Source of the DNA: Anaerospora hongkongensis
GTDB taxonomy: Bacteria > Bacillota > Negativicutes > Sporomusales > DSM-15969
Length of the DNA: 64,000 bases
Assembly: GCF_004339805.1 (NCBI RefSeq)
Contig: NZ_SLUI01000009.1
Location: forward strand, 1-64,000
Direction: 5' to 3'
Part shown: in pieces, positions 8,048 to 16,640 of the stretch
Layout of the letters: the number at the start of each line of letters is the position of its first letter
Numbering within the stretch: the first letter of the stretch is position 1
Translations under genes and position numbers: made by a program
The notes under the pieces: generated by a model
The model's database searches: none
What the model was told of the DNA's origin: nothing
Seen by the model: only the letters and a program-made list of their open reading frames with translations

Positions 8048-8076
8048 TTGAAATTTAATACAATATAAATTATAAT
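8048..8076 (+). promoter_or_regulatory. Sigma-A type promoter
   Basis: TTGAAA (8048-8053) and TATAAT (8071-8076) are spaced by exactly 17 bases. They lie upstream of a short hairpin and the small gene at 8144. Confidence 0.75.
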
Positions 8077-8096
8077 AAAGAACAACAAAATGATGC

Positions 8097-8121
8097 AAAA
8101 GTCCTATTTAGTAGGACTTTT
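8097..8121 (+). promoter_or_regulatory. Perfect hairpin in the leader of the 8144 gene
   Basis: AAAAGTCCTA (8097-8106) and TAGGACTTTT (8112-8121) are perfect 10-base arms with a 5-base loop. It would form within the first 40 bases of the transcript from the 8048 promoter. Only four T residues end it, so it could be a weak attenuator or a stabilising 5' stem rather than a full terminator. Confidence 0.55.
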
Positions 8122-8143
8122 GTGATGCGAAAGAAGGTTGCAT

Positions 8144-8350
8144 ATGTCGGAACAGCATGAACGGGTAAGTCAGTATGTCAAACAACTGGAGGACTTAGGC
8201 TATCGCAGCTTTCAGATTGATGAGATGATCCGCGATGCTGTTGGGACAGCTAAAATAGACAATTTAACACAAGTACAGTTTCAAACTCTGGAGGAATCCT
8301 TGCAGGAATGTGTCTCTTTTGCACTGAAATGCAAAGGAAAGACGTGCTGA
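8144..8350 (+). CDS. Small conserved-looking protein of unknown function
   Basis: The 68-residue, charged, probably helical cytoplasmic protein (start MSEQHERVSQYV, end KCKGKTC) has two Cys near the C terminus. A TTG two codons earlier is possible, but the ATG at 8144 lies 6 bases after GAAGG and is preferred. It has its own promoter and hairpin upstream and a terminator after it. No domain is recognised, and the isolated transcription unit between the phosphatase and export genes gives no clue to function. Confidence 0.6.
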   Translation: MSEQHERVSQYVKQLEDLGYRSFQIDEMIRDAVGTAKIDNLTQVQFQTLEESLQECVSFALKCKGKTC

Positions 8351-8360
8351 ATGAAAGATA

Positions 8361-8389
8361 GCGCCTTTTAATTTAAGGGCGTTTTTTTG
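8361..8389 (+). terminator. Rho-independent terminator
   Basis: CGCCTT and AAGGGCG arms (one bulge) are followed by seven T residues. Confidence 0.75.
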
Positions 8390-8547
8390 TTTTGTACAAA
8401 CGATCAGGATGGCGGAAAGATAGCGAGTTTGGATGAAAATTGACTTTTCATGTGGAAGTTCATTATTTGAAATAATTTGATTGCAGGACTATAACAACGT
8501 ACGCAGAATAGAACAATTGCAGAATAGTGTCGACTTAAGGGGGTAAA

Positions 8548-9183
8548 GTGGAAAAAATGCTTTGTAAGTTTATGACCTTTTTCGTAATGATGATAATGCT
8601 AGTTTGTCCAGTTTTTGCCGAGGATTATAAACTGGGACCAGGTGATGTACTCACCATCAATGTATGGGGTTATGAGAAGCTAGAGGTCAAAGAGCTTACC
8701 GTTAGGCCCGATGGTAAAATCAGCTTTCCTATGGCCGGTGATGTACAAGCTCAGGGAAAATCTGTGTTTGAAGTAACTGAAGAACTAACTGCAAGTCTGG
8801 GGAAATATCTCAAGGACCCACAAGTAGCGGTAAACGTTCTTAAATTTCGTACGACCCGTGTATATGTACTGGGAAAAGTGAATAAGCCAGGCATGTACGA
8901 AATTGAAAAGCAGCATAACCTGCTTGATGCCATCGGCATGGCCGGGAGCTATACTGATGAAGCAGCTAAAAAGAAGATTTTTATTATACATAAAGATACA
9001 ACAAAGAAAACAACTAAGGCTAATTTATTAAACTTATTGAATAAGGGTGACATGACGCAGAACTATGTACTGGCAGATGGTGATGTGGTTTATTTGGCGG
9101 ATAATGGCAGGATTGATTTCATGAAAGATATTATTCCGTTCATAGGTGCGGCATATCAGGTCAATGATATCAAAAAGGACTAG
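8548..9183 (+). CDS. Wza-type polysaccharide export protein
   Basis: The 211-residue product has a signal peptide ending near FAED (residue 25). A Poly_export domain follows (YKLGPGDVLTINVWGYEKL, then VRPDGKISFPMAGDVQAQGKS), then an SLBB-type domain (VYVLGKVNKPGMYEI). It should form the periplasmic or outer-membrane export conduit for the polysaccharide. No lipobox Cys is visible at the cleavage site and it is shorter than E. coli Wza (379), as in many Firmicute diderms. The likely start is GTG 4 bases after AAGGGGG; an ATG three codons later is possible. It is followed after 21 bases by the Wzz gene, forming one operon. Confidence 0.88.
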   Translation: MEKMLCKFMTFFVMMIMLVCPVFAEDYKLGPGDVLTINVWGYEKLEVKELTVRPDGKISFPMAGDVQAQGKSVFEVTEELTASLGKYLKDPQVAVNVLKFRTTRVYVLGKVNKPGMYEIEKQHNLLDAIGMAGSYTDEAAKKKIFIIHKDTTKKTTKANLLNLLNKGDMTQNYVLADGDVVYLADNGRIDFMKDIIPFIGAAYQVNDIKKD

Positions 9184-9204
9184 ATTGAAGTTGGAGGCTT
9201 AATA

Positions 9205-10656
9205 GTGGACGAGCAAACACTGGACTTGCGGGATATGATAAAAACTATAAAAAAACGCCGCCGCATTATCGGAAGCATATTTTTCGGGTTTATTGCAATA
9301 GCGACAATCATAAGCTTACTAATACCGCCTACGTATGAAGCAGAAACAACCTTGCGCGTGAAACAGACTAAAGGCTTAGCGAACTCACTGCTTTCTGAGC
9401 TGCCTATGGGTGGCGGCAATACCAAACAGCTCATGTCAACCTATGCGGAAATCATCAAGAGCCGTACTGTTATTCAGGAAGTAATCGAAAAAACGCAGCT
9501 TGGCAAAGACAAAGTACCTGACTACGATGATATGCTTAAGCTGATCTCAACTCAGCCGGTAAAGGATACGGAGATATTGAAGATTCAGGTTCGGGCCAAA
9601 TCCCGTGAAGAGGCCCAAAATGTTGCCAATGTACTTGTAGATACTTTTAATAACCGGATGACCTTTCTTGTTCGCTCCGAACAAAAGGTAGTGCGGGAAT
9701 TCATTGGACAGCGCCTTCAGGAATCCAAGCAGGAATTAGACCGTGCGGAGACTATCCTGCAGAAATATAAAAATGAACAGAAAATTGTTGCGCCTGCCGA
9801 AGAAACCAAGGCGATGGTGGACAAGCTTACGACCATCAGCAAATTAGCGGCAGAAAACTATGTTACGCTCGCTTCGGCTCAAGCTAGGTTTGGCAGTGCT
9901 GAGCAGCAGCTATCCAAAGAAAAACCGGGTTTTATCGCGGACAGTCTGGTCATTCAGCAGTATAAGACAAAATTGGCTGACCTTGAAGTTCAGCTTGTTT
10001 CGCTTAGCCAAAAATATACCGACAAGCACCCGGAAGTATTGGCAACAAGGGCGGCTATCGGTGAAGCACGCACTAAGCTTAATATCGAAATTTCCCGCGT
10101 AGTGAGTGCCGACGCGCCTTCCGCCAATCCTATTCACCAAGGCTTATTGAAGTCTAAAATAGAATCAGAAGCCGAAATTGCAGCTTCTACGGCCCAAAAA
10201 CAAGCAATTGATAAAGTAATAACAGACAGCGAAAAAGAGCTTGCTAAGTTACCGACGAAAGAACAAGGCTTAGGCCGGGTAATGCGTGATGCTGCGGTGG
10301 CCCAGGAGATCTTCATTATGCTGTCCAAGCGCCATGAAGAAGCCCGAATCAGTGAAGTAATGCAGCCTACCGATGTACAAGTAATTGATGCTGCTAATTT
10401 GCCGGAAAAGCCGATAAGCCCCAAAAAATTACTTAATGTAGTAATTGCGGCTATATTGGGTTTATTTGTTGGCACAGGCGCAGCTTTTGTCCTGGAATAT
10501 ATGAACAAAACAGTACGTACAGCAGAAGATGTACGGCAATATTTGGATTTGCCGGTATTAGGAAGTATTCCGAACTTCGACAGTGAATTTCAGGAAACTA
10601 AGCAGTCATTATGGAGCAGGATCACACAGTCGGCGACAGGGACAAGGAGAGGATAG
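9205..10656 (+). CDS. Polysaccharide co-polymerase / chain-length determinant (Wzz, GumC-like)
   Basis: The 483-residue inner-membrane protein has a first membrane segment near residues 30-50 (IFFGFIAIATIISLLIPP), and a long periplasmic part with coiled coils from about 170 to 380. A second membrane segment lies near 410-430, preceded by the Pro-rich PEKPISPKKLLN typical of the family. The C-terminal cytoplasmic tail (VRQYLDLPVLGSIPNFD) would contact the BY-kinase. The kinase domain is not fused but encoded by the next gene, which begins 3 bases on. The start is GTG 7 bases after TTGGAGG. It sets polymer length with Wza, the kinase and the polymerase. Confidence 0.9.
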   Translation: MDEQTLDLRDMIKTIKKRRRIIGSIFFGFIAIATIISLLIPPTYEAETTLRVKQTKGLANSLLSELPMGGGNTKQLMSTYAEIIKSRTVIQEVIEKTQLGKDKVPDYDDMLKLISTQPVKDTEILKIQVRAKSREEAQNVANVLVDTFNNRMTFLVRSEQKVVREFIGQRLQESKQELDRAETILQKYKNEQKIVAPAEETKAMVDKLTTISKLAAENYVTLASAQARFGSAEQQLSKEKPGFIADSLVIQQYKTKLADLEVQLVSLSQKYTDKHPEVLATRAAIGEARTKLNIEISRVVSADAPSANPIHQGLLKSKIESEAEIAASTAQKQAIDKVITDSEKELAKLPTKEQGLGRVMRDAAVAQEIFIMLSKRHEEARISEVMQPTDVQVIDAANLPEKPISPKKLLNVVIAAILGLFVGTGAAFVLEYMNKTVRTAEDVRQYLDLPVLGSIPNFDSEFQETKQSLWSRITQSATGTRRG

Positions 10657-10658
10657 AG

Positions 10659-11339
10659 ATGGCATCACAACAACGGCAGTTAATCGTTCACAGCCAGGCC
10701 AAGTCGCCTATTGCCGAAGCTTACCGGACACTACGGACCAATATTCAATTTTCTAAAATTGACGGCGATCTAAAGACAATCATGTTCACTAGTGCCGGAC
10801 CAGGAGAAGGAAAGTCAACTACTACCGCGAATACGGCAGTAGCATTAGCACAGACTGGCAAAAAGGTTATACTTATCGACTGTGATTTGCGTAAACCCGT
10901 TCAGCATAAGATCTTTTGCAAAAAAAATAGAGGCGTTACCAATTTTCTAGTAGAGGAGTGCTTGGTAGACAGTCTCATTCAAGCTACGGAAATTGATAAC
11001 TTGCGAATAGTGACTAGCGGCCCTATTCCGCCTAATCCATCAGAACTGCTAGGCTCAAAACGTATGCTAGAATTGATCAAATGTCTATCGGAGCAAACGG
11101 AATACCTGATTATTGACGCTCCACCAGTAGTCGCGGTGACGGATGCCAGTGTACTGGCATCGAAGGTAGATGGTGTAGTGTTAGTATTGAATAGTATGTT
11201 GGTAAAACCGGAAATGGCACAGAAGGCGAAAGAAAATTTGGTGAAGGCAAAAGGCAATATCCTTGGAGTAGTGCTTAACCGGGTGGAGATTGATGATGAG
11301 CATGCTTATTATTACTATTATTATGGAAATGAGAAATAG
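10659..11339 (+). CDS. Bacterial tyrosine kinase, CpsD/CapB type
   Basis: The 226-residue cytoplasmic BY-kinase has Walker A GPGEGKSTT near residue 48, Walker A' VILIDCDLRKP near 76, and Walker B LIIDAPP near 165. A C-terminal cluster of six consecutive Tyr (AYYYYYYGNEK) is the usual autophosphorylation site. A SPIAEAYRTLRTNI segment at the N terminus is the oligomerisation motif. The start ATG is 4 bases after AGGAGAGGATA and 3 bases after the Wzz stop, so the pair is translationally coupled. It phosphorylates itself and surface-glycan enzymes; the PHP phosphatase at 7176 probably reverses this. Confidence 0.93.
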   Translation: MASQQRQLIVHSQAKSPIAEAYRTLRTNIQFSKIDGDLKTIMFTSAGPGEGKSTTTANTAVALAQTGKKVILIDCDLRKPVQHKIFCKKNRGVTNFLVEECLVDSLIQATEIDNLRIVTSGPIPPNPSELLGSKRMLELIKCLSEQTEYLIIDAPPVVAVTDASVLASKVDGVVLVLNSMLVKPEMAQKAKENLVKAKGNILGVVLNRVEIDDEHAYYYYYYGNEK

Positions 11340-11396
11340 TTGATGGGTATAGCGTATCAGTCTTTTTGAAAGGATGCATAGTATTTCATTTGATTA

Positions 11397-11428
11397 TAAG
11401 TCAGAGTTTTTTAAAAAACTCTGACTTA
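11397..11428. repeat. 32-bp perfect palindrome
   Basis: TAAGTCAGAGTTTTTT is followed directly by its exact reverse complement. It sits between the kinase and the initiating transferase. No T run follows on the plus strand, though the inner T/A tract could act if the hairpin forms only partly. It may be a terminator variant or a protein-binding site. Confidence 0.7.
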
Positions 11429-11493
11429 GTGTGGTAGAACTTTAGCCAAAAGCCAAAGAGATGTAAAGGTTCTGGTTAAGTGAGGCGATGTGT

Positions 11494-12870
11494 ATGCAAA
11501 GACGATTTCCTATGTTGAGTAAGTTAATATTATTATTGGGTGATATAGCGTTATTACTGTTAGCCAGTTATTTGGCGATTGTAGTGGTATTTTATGGTAG
11601 TATGTATCAACCAGATTTTTCTATATATTATAATATGGCACCAGTTATGATTATTGCAGCTGGTATTTTGTTTAATATTAATGGAATGTTTTCCCTAGCG
11701 AGAAAAAGGTATAGTGAGCTTTTATTGAGTTTGGCAGTGGCATTATTTAATTTGTTCATCATTATAATGGCTACTAGTTTTTTCTTAAGGGAATTCAGTT
11801 ATTCTCGTAGCGTGTTAATTGTCACTATGGTATTACAGTTTATACTGTTAGCAGTATGGAAGTATGCTTTTTGGCGCGCAGAGAGGGCCTTGCTTACGCC
11901 GAAAAATGCATTACTTATAGGTAGTCAAGTTGAGTGTTTTCGTGTTATCACTCGCTTACAGGCTCAACCCCAATTAAATTATAATGTGCGTTATGTTTGT
12001 ATGGATTATGAGAGTGAATCTTGGAAAAAAGTTTCTGAAGATATTGACGTAATGATTGTTTGCGCTGACTTAAGTTTAAAAGATAAAGCAGAAATTGTAC
12101 ATTTTTGTCATACGAATGGAAAACAAATATTTCTGATTCCTGATGTCTATGAGATATTTTGCAGTGGTGTTGAGTTAGATAAAATTGATGATATTCCAGT
12201 ATTTCGTCCAACTTACTTGAGACCTACGTTGGAACAACAATCCTTGAAACGAATTCTTGATATAGTTGTTTCGGGAACTGCTATATTATTTTTGTGGCCT
12301 ATATTTATTTTTGTAGCTATTGCCATTAAATTGGATTGTTCTGGTCCTATATTATATAGTCAAGTTCGAACAGGCCTTGATGAGCGAGAGTTTAAAGTAT
12401 ATAAGTTTCGTAGTATGCGTGTAGATGCAGAAAAGATTACTGGACCAGTATTAGCGGGGGAAAACGATCCGCGTATTACAAGATTAGGAAAATTCTTGAG
12501 GGCAACTCGGCTTGATGAATTGCCACAGTTATTTAATGTATTACTTGGCGATATGAGTATCGTAGGGCCTCGTCCAGAAAGACCATTTTTCGTTGAAAAG
12601 TTCAAACAAGAAATAACTGAATATGTCTATCGTCATAATGTTAAACCTGGCATTACTGGCTTGGCGCAGGTTTATGGCAAGTATAACACTACGCCGTATG
12701 ATAAGCTAGTTTATGACTTGATTTACATACAGAAATGCAATGTGATTTCAGACTTGGTTATTATGCTGCAAACAGTAAAGGTACTAGTTACAAAGAGCAG
12801 TACCGAAGGAGTAGGGGCTAATAAATTGAATCCTGATTTATCACGATATCAGATCGATGAAATGGGCTAA
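11494..12870 (+). CDS. Undecaprenyl-phosphate sugar phosphotransferase (WbaP/WcaJ-like)
   Basis: The 458-residue polytopic membrane protein has four N-terminal membrane segments (to about residue 120), a central Rossmann-like CoA-binding-type region, and one further membrane segment near 260. The C-terminal catalytic domain carries GPILYSQVRTGLDEREF, KFRSMRVDAE, LDELPQLFNVLLGDMSIVG and PRPERP. It moves sugar 1-phosphate from UDP-sugar onto undecaprenyl phosphate, starting the repeat unit. Start choice: ATG 11494 is 8 bases from GAGG, whereas ATG 11488 is only 2 bases from it. It is the first gene of the AT-rich polysaccharide block. The substrate (Gal or Glc phosphate) is not decidable by eye. 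Confidence 0.9.
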   Translation: MQRRFPMLSKLILLLGDIALLLLASYLAIVVVFYGSMYQPDFSIYYNMAPVMIIAAGILFNINGMFSLARKRYSELLLSLAVALFNLFIIIMATSFFLREFSYSRSVLIVTMVLQFILLAVWKYAFWRAERALLTPKNALLIGSQVECFRVITRLQAQPQLNYNVRYVCMDYESESWKKVSEDIDVMIVCADLSLKDKAEIVHFCHTNGKQIFLIPDVYEIFCSGVELDKIDDIPVFRPTYLRPTLEQQSLKRILDIVVSGTAILFLWPIFIFVAIAIKLDCSGPILYSQVRTGLDEREFKVYKFRSMRVDAEKITGPVLAGENDPRITRLGKFLRATRLDELPQLFNVLLGDMSIVGPRPERPFFVEKFKQEITEYVYRHNVKPGITGLAQVYGKYNTTPYDKLVYDLIYIQKCNVISDLVIMLQTVKVLVTKSSTEGVGANKLNPDLSRYQIDEMG

Positions 12871-13152
12871 GGTAATCTTCAAGCAGGTATTTAGTAATTT
12901 CGTAAATCTTACTGTTTTTATTCGTAAGCCTTATAGTGGCTAGCTTTATTGTCTGGATTATTGGCTACCGCATACCGAAATGGAACGGAGATTTTTAAGA
13001 TGGGGATTTTTAGATGTAGCTTGAGAGATACGATCTAAAAGCTAAGTAAATAAGATATCATCAAAAATTGCTGTTAGCAGTTGTTTCCCGAGAAACAGCA
13101 AATTTCGATCAAGAGTATAAATGATATTTGAGTGGTATTTTAGGGGGATGGC

Positions 13153-14022
13153 GTGGAGACAGTAGGTGTTGTAGTACTAAATTTTAATAATTACAAGGAT
13201 ACAATACATTGTGTAGAGGGTTTATTCAGACAAAAAGGAATAAACCTGTATATAGTAATAGTGGATAACTGTTCTACTAATGAATCATATCTTCTGTTAA
13301 AACAACATAAATTCTCAGGCCCAGTGCGAATTATACTTAATAAGACCAATGCTGGATATGCTGCTGGTAACAACGTTGGCCTCAAGGAAGTTGCCGACTT
13401 AGGTATAAAATGGTCATTAATATTGAATCCAGACACATACTTTCCTAGTGAGAATGCGATTAATACTTTATTAGAAGACACGCATAAATTGAGGCAGGTA
13501 GGAGTAATTGGTCCACAGGTTCTTACTGATAAGGGTAGAACAATTTTACCGTATTTCTTATCTCCCAATTTAATAACTCTTCTTCTTGAGCCATTTCTAA
13601 GAATGGCTTTGTATCCAATATGGTCCGTAATTGGTCACCGACTAATAACATTACCAATCAAAGTGTACAGGGTTTATGGTTGCTGCATGTTTGGGGCAAC
13701 TGAAATTTGGAAAAAAGCAGGATTTCTGGATGAAGTTACTTTCCTTTACTGGGAAGAGGCGATATTTTCTCATAGGCTTGCTGCTATTGGGTTTTACATT
13801 TACTATACTCCAAGATGTACGGTAGTACACTGCCATGAAGTCACGCTCAAGGAAAACAGGGAATTAATGGCTCATGAATTCCAAAGCATGAAATATTTTC
13901 TAACGCAATATTTAGGATATGGCTGTGTACGCAATTGTATTGTAAAGAATTCGATTTTAATAAGCTCTCTTATTAGACGAACGTTGGGGTTTTTATATTT
14001 AAGGTTATTTAAGCCTTCTTGA
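13153..14022 (+). CDS. Glycosyltransferase family 2, rhamnosyltransferase-like
   Basis: The 289-residue GT-A enzyme has VVVLNFNNYKDTI at the N terminus, VDNCSTNES near residue 37, NAGYAAGNNVG near 68, and LNPDTYF (the DxD equivalent) near 97. A FLDEVTFLYWEEAIFSHRL segment near residue 195 is typical of rhamnosyltransferase-type GT2s. The dTDP-rhamnose genes downstream fit, but the donor is unproven. The start is GTG after AGGGGGATGGC. The 281 bases before it (12871-13152) hold no gene or terminator I can support. Confidence 0.85.
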   Translation: METVGVVVLNFNNYKDTIHCVEGLFRQKGINLYIVIVDNCSTNESYLLLKQHKFSGPVRIILNKTNAGYAAGNNVGLKEVADLGIKWSLILNPDTYFPSENAINTLLEDTHKLRQVGVIGPQVLTDKGRTILPYFLSPNLITLLLEPFLRMALYPIWSVIGHRLITLPIKVYRVYGCCMFGATEIWKKAGFLDEVTFLYWEEAIFSHRLAAIGFYIYYTPRCTVVHCHEVTLKENRELMAHEFQSMKYFLTQYLGYGCVRNCIVKNSILISSLIRRTLGFLYLRLFKPS

Positions 14023-14057
14023 TAATTCTATTTTAAAAATGTAGCAAGAGGATGATT

Positions 14058-15356
14058 ATGTTTTTACCTTTTAGTATATTTAGTAGATTTACCTCTAATG
14101 CTTTATGGTCCTTGTCTGGGGCTATCTTTTTAAGAGGATCAACTTTATTGGCTACAATATTTGTTGCTCGTATCATTGGTAAAGAGGCATTTGGAGAATA
14201 TGCTATTGTGCAGAATACTCTGATGATGATAGCTACAATTACGGGTGTAGGATTAAGTATGACTGGTACTAAATATGTAGCAGGCTATACTGATATTAAT
14301 AAACTCGGGAGAATAATTAGTCTCATTATTTGTACATCACTAATTTCGGGACTACTTGGATCTAGTTTAATATATTTTCTTTCTGATATAATTTCGGAAA
14401 AAGTTCTCCAGACCGCTAAATTAAAAGATTATTTTTTTATTGGAGCCACCGCGGTAGTTTTTAATGTGATAATATCTGCTATTACTGGCGTATTGTCTGG
14501 CCTAAATAAGTTCAAGGACCTAGCTATTATTAATTTAATTGTAGGTTTTTCGACATTTAGCTTATTACTACTATTATCCAATTCTTATGGTGTTTATGGA
14601 GCAATAATAGGATTTGTTTTATCTGCTATAATAAATTGTCTCTTATGTTTGTTTTTCTTATATCGATATTGTGCTGTTGCACAAATTCAAATTAATTTTA
14701 TGACATCATGGACTGAATATTCAATACTCACAAAGTTTAGTCTCCCAACTGTAATTGGAAATGTTGTAGTAATGCTTGCGGTGTGGATTAGTAATATTTT
14801 AATCGTTAAACAAACTGTCGGTGGTTACTCTGAGTTGGCTATAATAAATGCAGCTTTGCAATGGCAAAACGCTATTTTATTTGTACCTAATACGCTAACC
14901 CCCGTTATATTGACAGCCTTATCAAAAAGCTACACAGAAAGAAGTTATAAAGATTATTCGAATGTAATCAAACTCTCTTTTTATGTAACTTGCCTGGTTT
15001 CAGGTTGTATATGCTTGATATTATTTTTTTTCGCTGACTCTCTTATGGGTTTATATGGAACTAATTTTTCTATTTATGGATTAGTACTAAAACTAATTAT
15101 TATATCATCGTTTCTAATTAGCATTAATAATGTCATAGGACAAATTCTTGCGAGTATTGGCACAATGTGGACTGGATTTATGTTTAATTTATGCTGGGCA
15201 ATGGTTTTTTCTATATCGTCATTTTATGGAATAAAGTATTATGGACTATACGGATTGGCTTGGGCGTATATATTATCATATTTTATACATTCGGTATGGC
15301 AATTTAGTTTTATTTACTTCAAGATAAAGAAATCGAATTCAGACTTTGCCCTATAA
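14058..15356 (+). CDS. Wzx-type polysaccharide flippase
   Basis: The 432-residue, strongly hydrophobic protein has about 12 membrane segments, an N-terminal SLSGAIFLRGSTLLATIFVARIIGKEAFG segment typical of the polysaccharide-transport MATE-like superfamily, and almost no soluble domains. It should flip undecaprenyl-linked repeat units across the inner membrane. ATG 14058 is 6 bases after AAGAGG; the ATG two codons earlier abuts the ribosome-binding site. Low GC compared with flanking housekeeping genes suggests an exchanged glycan cassette. Confidence 0.88.
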   Translation: MFLPFSIFSRFTSNALWSLSGAIFLRGSTLLATIFVARIIGKEAFGEYAIVQNTLMMIATITGVGLSMTGTKYVAGYTDINKLGRIISLIICTSLISGLLGSSLIYFLSDIISEKVLQTAKLKDYFFIGATAVVFNVIISAITGVLSGLNKFKDLAIINLIVGFSTFSLLLLLSNSYGVYGAIIGFVLSAIINCLLCLFFLYRYCAVAQIQINFMTSWTEYSILTKFSLPTVIGNVVVMLAVWISNILIVKQTVGGYSELAIINAALQWQNAILFVPNTLTPVILTALSKSYTERSYKDYSNVIKLSFYVTCLVSGCICLILFFFADSLMGLYGTNFSIYGLVLKLIIISSFLISINNVIGQILASIGTMWTGFMFNLCWAMVFSISSFYGIKYYGLYGLAWAYILSYFIHSVWQFSFIYFKIKKSNSDFAL

Positions 15357-15543
15357 AAAAAATAAAATGCTGCTTAAAACCATGTTGTAGTATTGTTTGT
15401 GTAGGCTGTGATTCACAACTCTGAACACTAGTTATATTGTAAGGGTTAAAAATACTAGGAGTAATTTTATGCGGGGTACGTGGAGAAGAACATATTATTG
15501 GGTCGTTTCATTATATTTGGGCCGATAAAGGAGTGGAACTAAG

Positions 15544-16635
15544 ATGAAAAAGATAATGTATCTTCAACATGTGCCGTGGTCATGGATAAAGCAGCGCCCG
15601 CACTTTTTAGCAGAGGCCTTGTCGGACGACTTTGAGGTAGATGTGTACTATAAAAAAGGTTATATTAATAAAGTTGATAATCATACCAATAAGGTAAAGT
15701 TAATGGAATTTTTCTCATTACCATTTTCCCGATATCAAACTATACTAAAGATAAATAATTGGCTTATGAGCAAGCATTTATCTAGAAAAATAAAAAAATA
15801 CGACATTATATGGATTTGCGATCCTCGTACTTATACATTTATTGCACAATATATCACAGAAAATCAGGTGTTAGTATTTGATTGCATGGACGACTTAGCT
15901 GAATTTCCAAGTGTTAAAAATGACCCCAATATTTATATGCAGCAAGAGAAAAAGTTACTAGACCGCTGTAATTATGTTTTGGTCAGTTCTAATTTTCTAG
16001 GAGATATTCTCCAATCAAGACATGGTCACGTATATAAAGAAAAAATTAGTGTAATAAATAATGCAATTAGTACCGAAAAAATAATGGAGTTTAATAAAAT
16101 ATTACCTATGGAGAAAAACGATATAAGAGCTGATAAAAGGAAAATAATAACTTATATCGGGACAATTTCCTCGTGGTTTGATTTTAGTATTATATTGAAG
16201 AGTTTAGAAATTGAAGAAAATATAGTTTATTATTTATACGGACCTAAAGATATTACCATTCCCAACCATGAAAGAATTATATACAAAGGAATATTAGAAC
16301 ATGGTCAGGTTTTTTCTGCAATGGAACAGTCTGATATGCTTGTTATGCCATTTCAATTGACAAAACTAGTATTATCTGTTGACCCAGTCAAATTATATGA
16401 ATATATTTTTTCAAATAAGCCAATAGCAGCTATTAGGTACGGGGAAACGGAAAAGTTTAAAGATTATGTATACTTATATACAGATACTGAACAATATCTT
16501 GATATTATTAATAGGCTTGTGAAAAATACTTTATTTCCTCCGAAAGCAACCGCAGAAATTCAATCTTTCTTATTAAATAATACTTGGAATCACAGAATGA
16601 AAGAAATTGTTTCACTTCTTAAAATGGAGGAATAA
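15544..16635 (+). CDS. Glycosyltransferase, GT1/GT4 superfamily, TuaH-like
   Basis: The 363-residue GT-B type enzyme starts with QHVPWSWIKQRPHFLAEAL, which resembles the opening of teichuronic-acid transferase TuaH and related enzymes. The middle has VLVFDCMDDLAEFPS, and the C-terminal half has a nucleotide-sugar site-like stretch (DMLVMPFQLTKLVLSVDPVKLYEY). It probably adds one sugar to the lipid-linked unit. It has an AAAGGAG ribosome-binding site. The next gene follows by 5 bases, and its ribosome-binding site lies in this gene's last codons. The sugar specificity is unknown. Confidence 0.8.
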   Translation: MKKIMYLQHVPWSWIKQRPHFLAEALSDDFEVDVYYKKGYINKVDNHTNKVKLMEFFSLPFSRYQTILKINNWLMSKHLSRKIKKYDIIWICDPRTYTFIAQYITENQVLVFDCMDDLAEFPSVKNDPNIYMQQEKKLLDRCNYVLVSSNFLGDILQSRHGHVYKEKISVINNAISTEKIMEFNKILPMEKNDIRADKRKIITYIGTISSWFDFSIILKSLEIEENIVYYLYGPKDITIPNHERIIYKGILEHGQVFSAMEQSDMLVMPFQLTKLVLSVDPVKLYEYIFSNKPIAAIRYGETEKFKDYVYLYTDTEQYLDIINRLVKNTLFPPKATAEIQSFLLNNTWNHRMKEIVSLLKMEE

Positions 16636-16640
16636 GTAGT

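Noticed and set aside
15469..15528. 19-codon frame MRGTWRRTYYWVVSLYLGR after TAGGAG, ending at the next gene's ribosome-binding site
   Set aside because: Could be a leader peptide, but too short to separate from chance in AT-rich DNA without conservation data.
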